Positions 31,622 through 34,951 of a stretch of DNA of 34,951 nucleotides are shown piece by piece. Under the pieces are notes generated by a model. The model was not told the DNA's origin, did no database searches, and saw only the letters and a list, made by a program, of their open reading frames with translations. Source of the DNA: JAHEDH01 sp965364515 (lineage in GTDB: Bacteria; Actinomycetota; Acidimicrobiia; Spongiisociales; ZC4RG35); the NCBI GenBank assembly GCA_965364515.1, contig CBDTXZ010000010.1:1-34951 (forward strand), read 5' to 3'. The position numbers and the translations under genes were made by a program. The number at the start of each line of letters is the position of its first letter. Position 1 is the first letter of the stretch.

Positions 31622-32545
31622 ATGAGTGGACCGGTCGATCAAACCGATGTCGGAACCGACGAAGAGGCGCTCGCCCGCGTCGAGGTACGCCAGGGCCGCG
31701 AGACGTCAGTCGGTGGACTGGACATCATCAGGGTCCTCCCCACCAAGGGTCGCAGGACGGTCGGTCCGTGGTGCTTCGTCGACTGCATGGCGCCCCCCGA
31801 CTTCGACGATCCCGAACCCATGGAGGTCGGGCCCCATCCGCACATCGGACTTTCAACGGTGACCTGGTTGTTCGAGGGAGAAGCTCTCCATGGCGACTCG
31901 CTCGGGAGCGAACAGCCCATCCGCCCCGGACAGCTCAACCTCATGACGGCCGGTCGTGGGATCGCCCATGCGGAGCTCGGTACGGCCGACCGGATCCGGG
32001 GGGTCCAGATGTGGCTCGCTCAGCCGGAGGAAACCCGCAACGGCGAGTCCCGCTTCGAGCACCACGACGATCTTCCGGAGGTCGATCTCGGGATCGGCAC
32101 CGCAACCGTGATCCTCGGCTCGGCGGCCGGCGCGGCATCACCGGCACGAGTGGATTCCGATCTCGTTGGCGTCGATCTCACGATGCGTCCCGGGCTCGTC
32201 GAGCTCGAGGCGGACCGTCGATTCGAGTACGCCGTTGTGCCGGTCGACACCCCTGTCAAGGTGGGGGCTCAGATCGTGGAACCCGGTTGGCTCGCACTCG
32301 TGCCAGGGGGGATCGACTCGCTGCCGATCGAGGCACGGAGCAGTGCACGGATGATGGTTCTCGGCGGAGTGCCGATGGAGGAGCGGATCCAGATGTGGTG
32401 GAACTTCGTCGCTCGCACCAAGGACGAGTTGACGGACGCCTGGCGAGACTGGCAGGAGGGCAACACCGATCGGTTTGGTCCGGTGCCCTCGAAGCTCGAA
32501 CGGATCGACGCACCGCCGCCGCCCTGGTTGCGAGCGTCGGACTGA
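31622..32545 (+). CDS. Pirin-family protein
   Basis: The 307-residue bicupin matches pirin: GPHPHIGLSTVTWLFEGEALHGDSLG in the first cupin and GQLNLMTAGRGIAHAE after it. Metal ligands are H72, H74, H116 and E118. Bacterial pirins include quercetin dioxygenases and regulators of pyruvate metabolism; no specific function can be set here. GGAGG lies 7 bases before the ATG. It is divergent from the GST with 80 bases between the starts, and the shared control region contains the palindrome at 31532-31549. Confidence 0.88.
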   Translation: MSGPVDQTDVGTDEEALARVEVRQGRETSVGGLDIIRVLPTKGRRTVGPWCFVDCMAPPDFDDPEPMEVGPHPHIGLSTVTWLFEGEALHGDSLGSEQPIRPGQLNLMTAGRGIAHAELGTADRIRGVQMWLAQPEETRNGESRFEHHDDLPEVDLGIGTATVILGSAAGAASPARVDSDLVGVDLTMRPGLVELEADRRFEYAVVPVDTPVKVGAQIVEPGWLALVPGGIDSLPIEARSSARMMVLGGVPMEERIQMWWNFVARTKDELTDAWRDWQEGNTDRFGPVPSKLERIDAPPPPWLRASD

Positions 32546-32587
32546 GAGCAGAACACAGTCGTTCGGGCCCGGTGCTCGACGCTGCCC

Positions 32588-32593
32588 TACGGT
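32588..32593 (+). promoter_or_regulatory. Putative leaderless -10 element (TACGGT)
   Basis: TACGGT fits TANNNT and ends 7 bases before ATG 32601. No ribosome site lies between. Confidence 0.4.
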
Positions 32594-32600
32594 GTCACCG

Positions 32601-33641
32601 ATGAAGCCGTTCACGCCGCCGACCGAGATGACCGCGGCGGTCACCATGGCTCACGGCGGGCCCGAGGTGATCGAGGTCCGGGACGACTGGCCGGTGCCTT
32701 CCGTGGGCCCCGGAAGCGCCATCGTCCGGGTGCATGCGGCGGCTGTCAACAACACCGACCTCTGGTCCCGAGAGGGCGCCTACGGCACACCAACCGATGC
32801 GCGGGCGATCGCCGGCTGGCGCGGGGAACCGCTCGCCTTCCCGCTGATCCAGGGCACCGACATCGTCGGAACCGTGGTCGAGGTCGGCTCGCCCGACGAC
32901 GATCACCTCCTCGGGAGGAAGGTGCTCGTGGACCCGGTCATCGACTACGAGGACGGCTCCCCGAGTGAGGTCATCGGCAGCGAGGCCGATGGGGGATTCG
33001 CTCAGTACCACTGCTCTGCCACTGCCCGGCTGCACGATGTCACCGACTCGCCCCTGACAGATTCCCAGCTCTCGTGTCTTCCCGTCGCGTACGGCACCGC
33101 GATGGGAATGATCAACCGGGCGGGATGCTCAGCCGGTGAGCGGGTGCTGGTGACTGGAGCGTCTGGCGGTGTTGGCATGGCGGCCGTCCAGATCCTGGTT
33201 GCGCGCTCATGCCACGTCGTCGCGTACACGAGCCCCTCGAAGACAGATCTGGTCGCAGCGGCGGGGCCGGCGGAGATCGTCGTGCGCGGCGACGACGATC
33301 TCACCCAGTTGGAGGAAGTCGCCGCGGTCGTGGACGTGGTCGGCGGGCCCGAGTTCGGTTCATTCGTCGATCGGCTGAAGACCGGCGGGCGGCTCGTGAC
33401 GGCGGGGGCGATCGCGGGCCCTGTGGTGGAGTTCGACCTTCGGAGGCTCTACCTGCGTCAGAGGACGCTCATCGGCTCGACGATGCACACCCGAACCGAT
33501 TTCGAGCTGCTGGCGGACCTCGCCCGTTCCGGCGACATCCATCCGATCGTGGCGGAGACCTACCCGCTCACGGCCATTGCCGATGCACAGGCTCGGTTCG
33601 AGGCGAAGGACTTCGTGGGCAAGCTCGTCTTGATCCCGTAG
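32601..33641 (+). CDS. Medium-chain dehydrogenase/reductase (zinc-free, quinone reductase-like)
   Basis: The 346-residue MDR protein has the GroES-like N-terminal fold (VRVHAAAVNNTDLWSREGAYG at about 43-63, IQGTDIVGTVVEVG) and a Rossmann domain with VLVTGASGGVGMAAVQI at about 184-200. The structural-zinc cysteine cluster is absent and the usual catalytic Cys/His zinc ligands are not seen (NNTDLWSR where zinc enzymes have Cys), so it belongs with NAD(P)H:quinone reductase or enoyl-reductase types. ATG 32601 is chosen because it follows a TANNNT box; the frame extends back to 32475 inside the pirin gene. Confidence 0.85.
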   Translation: MKPFTPPTEMTAAVTMAHGGPEVIEVRDDWPVPSVGPGSAIVRVHAAAVNNTDLWSREGAYGTPTDARAIAGWRGEPLAFPLIQGTDIVGTVVEVGSPDDDHLLGRKVLVDPVIDYEDGSPSEVIGSEADGGFAQYHCSATARLHDVTDSPLTDSQLSCLPVAYGTAMGMINRAGCSAGERVLVTGASGGVGMAAVQILVARSCHVVAYTSPSKTDLVAAAGPAEIVVRGDDDLTQLEEVAAVVDVVGGPEFGSFVDRLKTGGRLVTAGAIAGPVVEFDLRRLYLRQRTLIGSTMHTRTDFELLADLARSGDIHPIVAETYPLTAIADAQARFEAKDFVGKLVLIP

Positions 33642-33668
33642 GGGCCTCTCGCCAGGGATCCTTCGGCT

Positions 33669-34187
33669 TCACCAGTTGGGAATCTCCACTCTCTCCAACA
33701 GCCCGGTCTCCACGTTGTAGACGAAGCCGCTGATGTGGTTCTTGTTCGGGAGGAACGGCGTGATCTGCAGTCTTCGCGCCGACTGGGCCACGTCACGGTG
33801 GGCGTCGGTGAATGCCTCGAGCGACCACCATGGCTTGACGCCGGTCTCTGCTTCGAGCACCGCCTTGAAGTCGGTCTCGTCGATCTTCTGGAGTCCACAA
33901 TCGGTGTGGTGAACGAGGATGATCTCCTCGGTTCCGAGAGCACGTTGCGACAGGCACAGCGAGCGGATCACGTCGTCGGTGACCACACCTCCGGCGTTTC
34001 TGATCACGTGAGCGTCACCGTTTCCGAGCCCCAGCAGGGCGAAGATGTCCATGCGCGAGTCCATGCAGGCCACGATCGCGAGGCGGCGGAGCGGGGCGAC
34101 CTGAAGATCGGCGTCGGCGAAGCCCGAGGCGAATTCGGCATTGGCGTCGACCAACTCGTCGACGTTCGGAAAGCGCTCTGGCGACAT
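33669..34187 (-). CDS. Beta-carbonic anhydrase
   Basis: The 172-residue protein has the beta-class zinc site C41-M-D43-S-R45 and H94-T-D-C97, plus RNAGGVVTDDVIRSL. It interconverts CO2 and bicarbonate. Its small size and VHHTDCGL style are like the short Rv1284-type enzymes. The ATG has no ribosome site and lies 6 bases behind TAGTCT, consistent with a leaderless message. It is convergent with the MDR gene, with 27 bases between them. Confidence 0.92.
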   Translation of the reverse strand: MSPERFPNVDELVDANAEFASGFADADLQVAPLRRLAIVACMDSRMDIFALLGLGNGDAHVIRNAGGVVTDDVIRSLCLSQRALGTEEIILVHHTDCGLQKIDETDFKAVLEAETGVKPWWSLEAFTDAHRDVAQSARRLQITPFLPNKNHISGFVYNVETGLLERVEIPNW

Positions 34188-34193
34188 CGGTTC

Positions 34194-34199
34194 AGACTA
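34194..34199 (-). promoter_or_regulatory. Putative leaderless -10 element (TAGTCT)
   Basis: TAGTCT on the minus strand fits TANNNT and ends 6 bases before the carbonic anhydrase ATG at 34187. Confidence 0.42.
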
Positions 34200-34353
34200 A
34201 GCGGGCGCCCGGTGCCCCGCTCTGAGCAACGAGTCTGGTGCATTCTCGCCGAATCAACGCACATCTCGACGGCCCCACGATCGACGCCGAGGCCTCGGTG
34301 CGGTCCTTCATCTCGACCGGGCCTATCGTGGCGTCTCCCGATCCGAAAGCCCC

Positions 34354-34951
34354 GTGTCCTCCGACGGCCTCTCCTACCTGAAGCGCCTGTTGCGCTCTGG
34401 CCAGCACAACGACGTGAATCAGATGATCCGCGATCAGCGCATGGTGCTCGATCGGTTCGGCCCTGCCTTCCGCGACCCTGCCGGCCTCGATGAGCGGACG
34501 TTTTCGGACTTCCTCCAGTTCGAGCACAATCGACACTGGTGGAATCTCCACCTCCACGAGGATCAGCTCATCAGGCATTTCGACGTGGTGCGGTCGGCAC
34601 TCGAAGACCTCCTCGACGAGGATCGTCCGATCGCGATGCGCATCGACGGTATCGGGGATCTGCCCGGATTGACGAGCGACCTCTACACCGCCGTGCTGCT
34701 CGTGGCCGACCCCGAGACCTACGGGGTGAGGAGCCGCATCTCGGACTCGGCGATGCAGCGCCTCGACCTGTGGCCCGACGTCGCCGATGATGCGTCCGAA
34801 GGCGAGGTGTACGAGGCGGTGAACGAGATGCTGCACCTGATCGCGGCAGATCTCGGGACCGATCTCTGGACGCTCGACGCCCTCTGGTGGGGGGCAGAGA
34901 AGGAACACGACCCCACGAAGCACTTCGTGGTTCGCAGGCGCCCTGCGAAGC
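34354..34951 (+). CDS. Partial protein of unknown function, runs off the right edge
   Basis: An uninterrupted frame starts at GTG 34354 and is still open at the last base. It encodes at least 199 residues, beginning SSDGLSYLKRLLRSGQHNDV. Characteristic stretches are FLQFEHNRHWWNLHL, GIGDLPGLTSDLYTAVLLVADPETYGV and LGTDLWTLDALWWG. I have an unverified impression of likeness to N-terminal domains found with McrB-like AAA restriction proteins. If so, the missing part could be an ATPase. The frame stays open upstream to 34199 but has no better start. The opposite-strand frame at 34192-34923 is a shadow. Confidence 0.65.
   Translation, partial: MSSDGLSYLKRLLRSGQHNDVNQMIRDQRMVLDRFGPAFRDPAGLDERTFSDFLQFEHNRHWWNLHLHEDQLIRHFDVVRSALEDLLDEDRPIAMRIDGIGDLPGLTSDLYTAVLLVADPETYGVRSRISDSAMQRLDLWPDVADDASEGEVYEAVNEMLHLIAADLGTDLWTLDALWWGAEKEHDPTKHFVVRRRPAK

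Noticed and set aside
34192..34923. 243-residue minus-strand frame at the right edge
   Set aside because: Val/Glu/His-rich shadow of the open plus-strand frame, which has coherent protein-like sequence.
1..34951. CRISPR arrays, tRNA/rRNA genes, insertion sequences, phage genes
   Set aside because: No regular spaced repeats, cloverleaf sequences, transposase or integrase motifs were seen on either strand.

Overview
The window is about 35 kb of GC-rich, densely packed bacterial chromosome. It looks like a free-living, high-GC actinobacterium, and a deep-branching one such as Acidimicrobiia is my best guess. That placement is inference, drawn from the many GTG/TTG starts, repeated leaderless TANNNT start signals, an MprAB-like two-component pair, an Rv2953/Rv2449c-type enoyl reductase, and SLH repeats carrying a Gly-Cys...Tyr-Cys-Pro signature. 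There are no rRNA or tRNA genes, phage genes, IS elements or CRISPR arrays.

Layout. 1-2.9 kb: a membrane protein, a PLP-dependent decarboxylase with a coupled mini-ORF, and a rhodanese on the opposite strand. 3.0-5.3 kb: a Tiki/ChaN-like lipoprotein, a decayed class III nucleotide cyclase, and a stand-alone cNMP-binding-domain protein. 5.3-8.8 kb: an MgtC-like membrane protein, a small acidic secreted protein, and a response regulator/histidine kinase pair. Matching 11-bp-period direct repeats lie in front of the secreted-protein gene and the regulator gene. 8.8-12.3 kb: a complete thiamine ABC transporter operon (thiB-thiP-thiQ) under a TPP riboswitch, all genes overlapping by 4 bases.

12.4-18.7 kb: an enoyl-reductase-like oxidoreductase, a FabF-type ketosynthase, and then the most unusual part of the window, a three-gene coupled operon at 14898-18669. 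Its first gene is a peroxiredoxin-like protein whose catalytic cysteine codon is an in-frame TGA. The TGA is followed by a SECIS-compatible hairpin, and the encoded protein has no cysteine anywhere. I read it as a probable selenoprotein. It overlaps (ATGA) a 944-residue fusion of an alpha/beta-hydrolase fold lacking its serine nucleophile with a PEP-synthase/rifampin-phosphotransferase-like module, which in turn overlaps (GTGA) a small membrane protein. I know of no described system with this composition.

18.7-24.1 kb: a PPK2-type polyphosphate kinase, an acyl-CoA dehydrogenase behind a perfect palindromic operator, an M23 peptidase with three SLH repeats, and a SAM methyltransferase. 24.1-27.2 kb: a Rieske-TPP enzyme fusion related to pyruvate oxidase, a sirtuin, and a small protein with its own terminator. 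27.2-34.9 kb: a divergent, extended ProA-like reductase, an MFS exporter, a PNPOx-fold protein, a glutathionyl-hydroquinone-reductase-like GST, a pirin, an MDR dehydrogenase, a beta-carbonic anhydrase, and a gene that runs off the right edge.

Several genes share a redox or thiol theme (Sec peroxiredoxin, rhodanese, GST/quinone reductase, pirin, Rieske-POX), but they are not one operon. The thiamine importer and the TPP-dependent Rieske enzyme are linked only through the cofactor.
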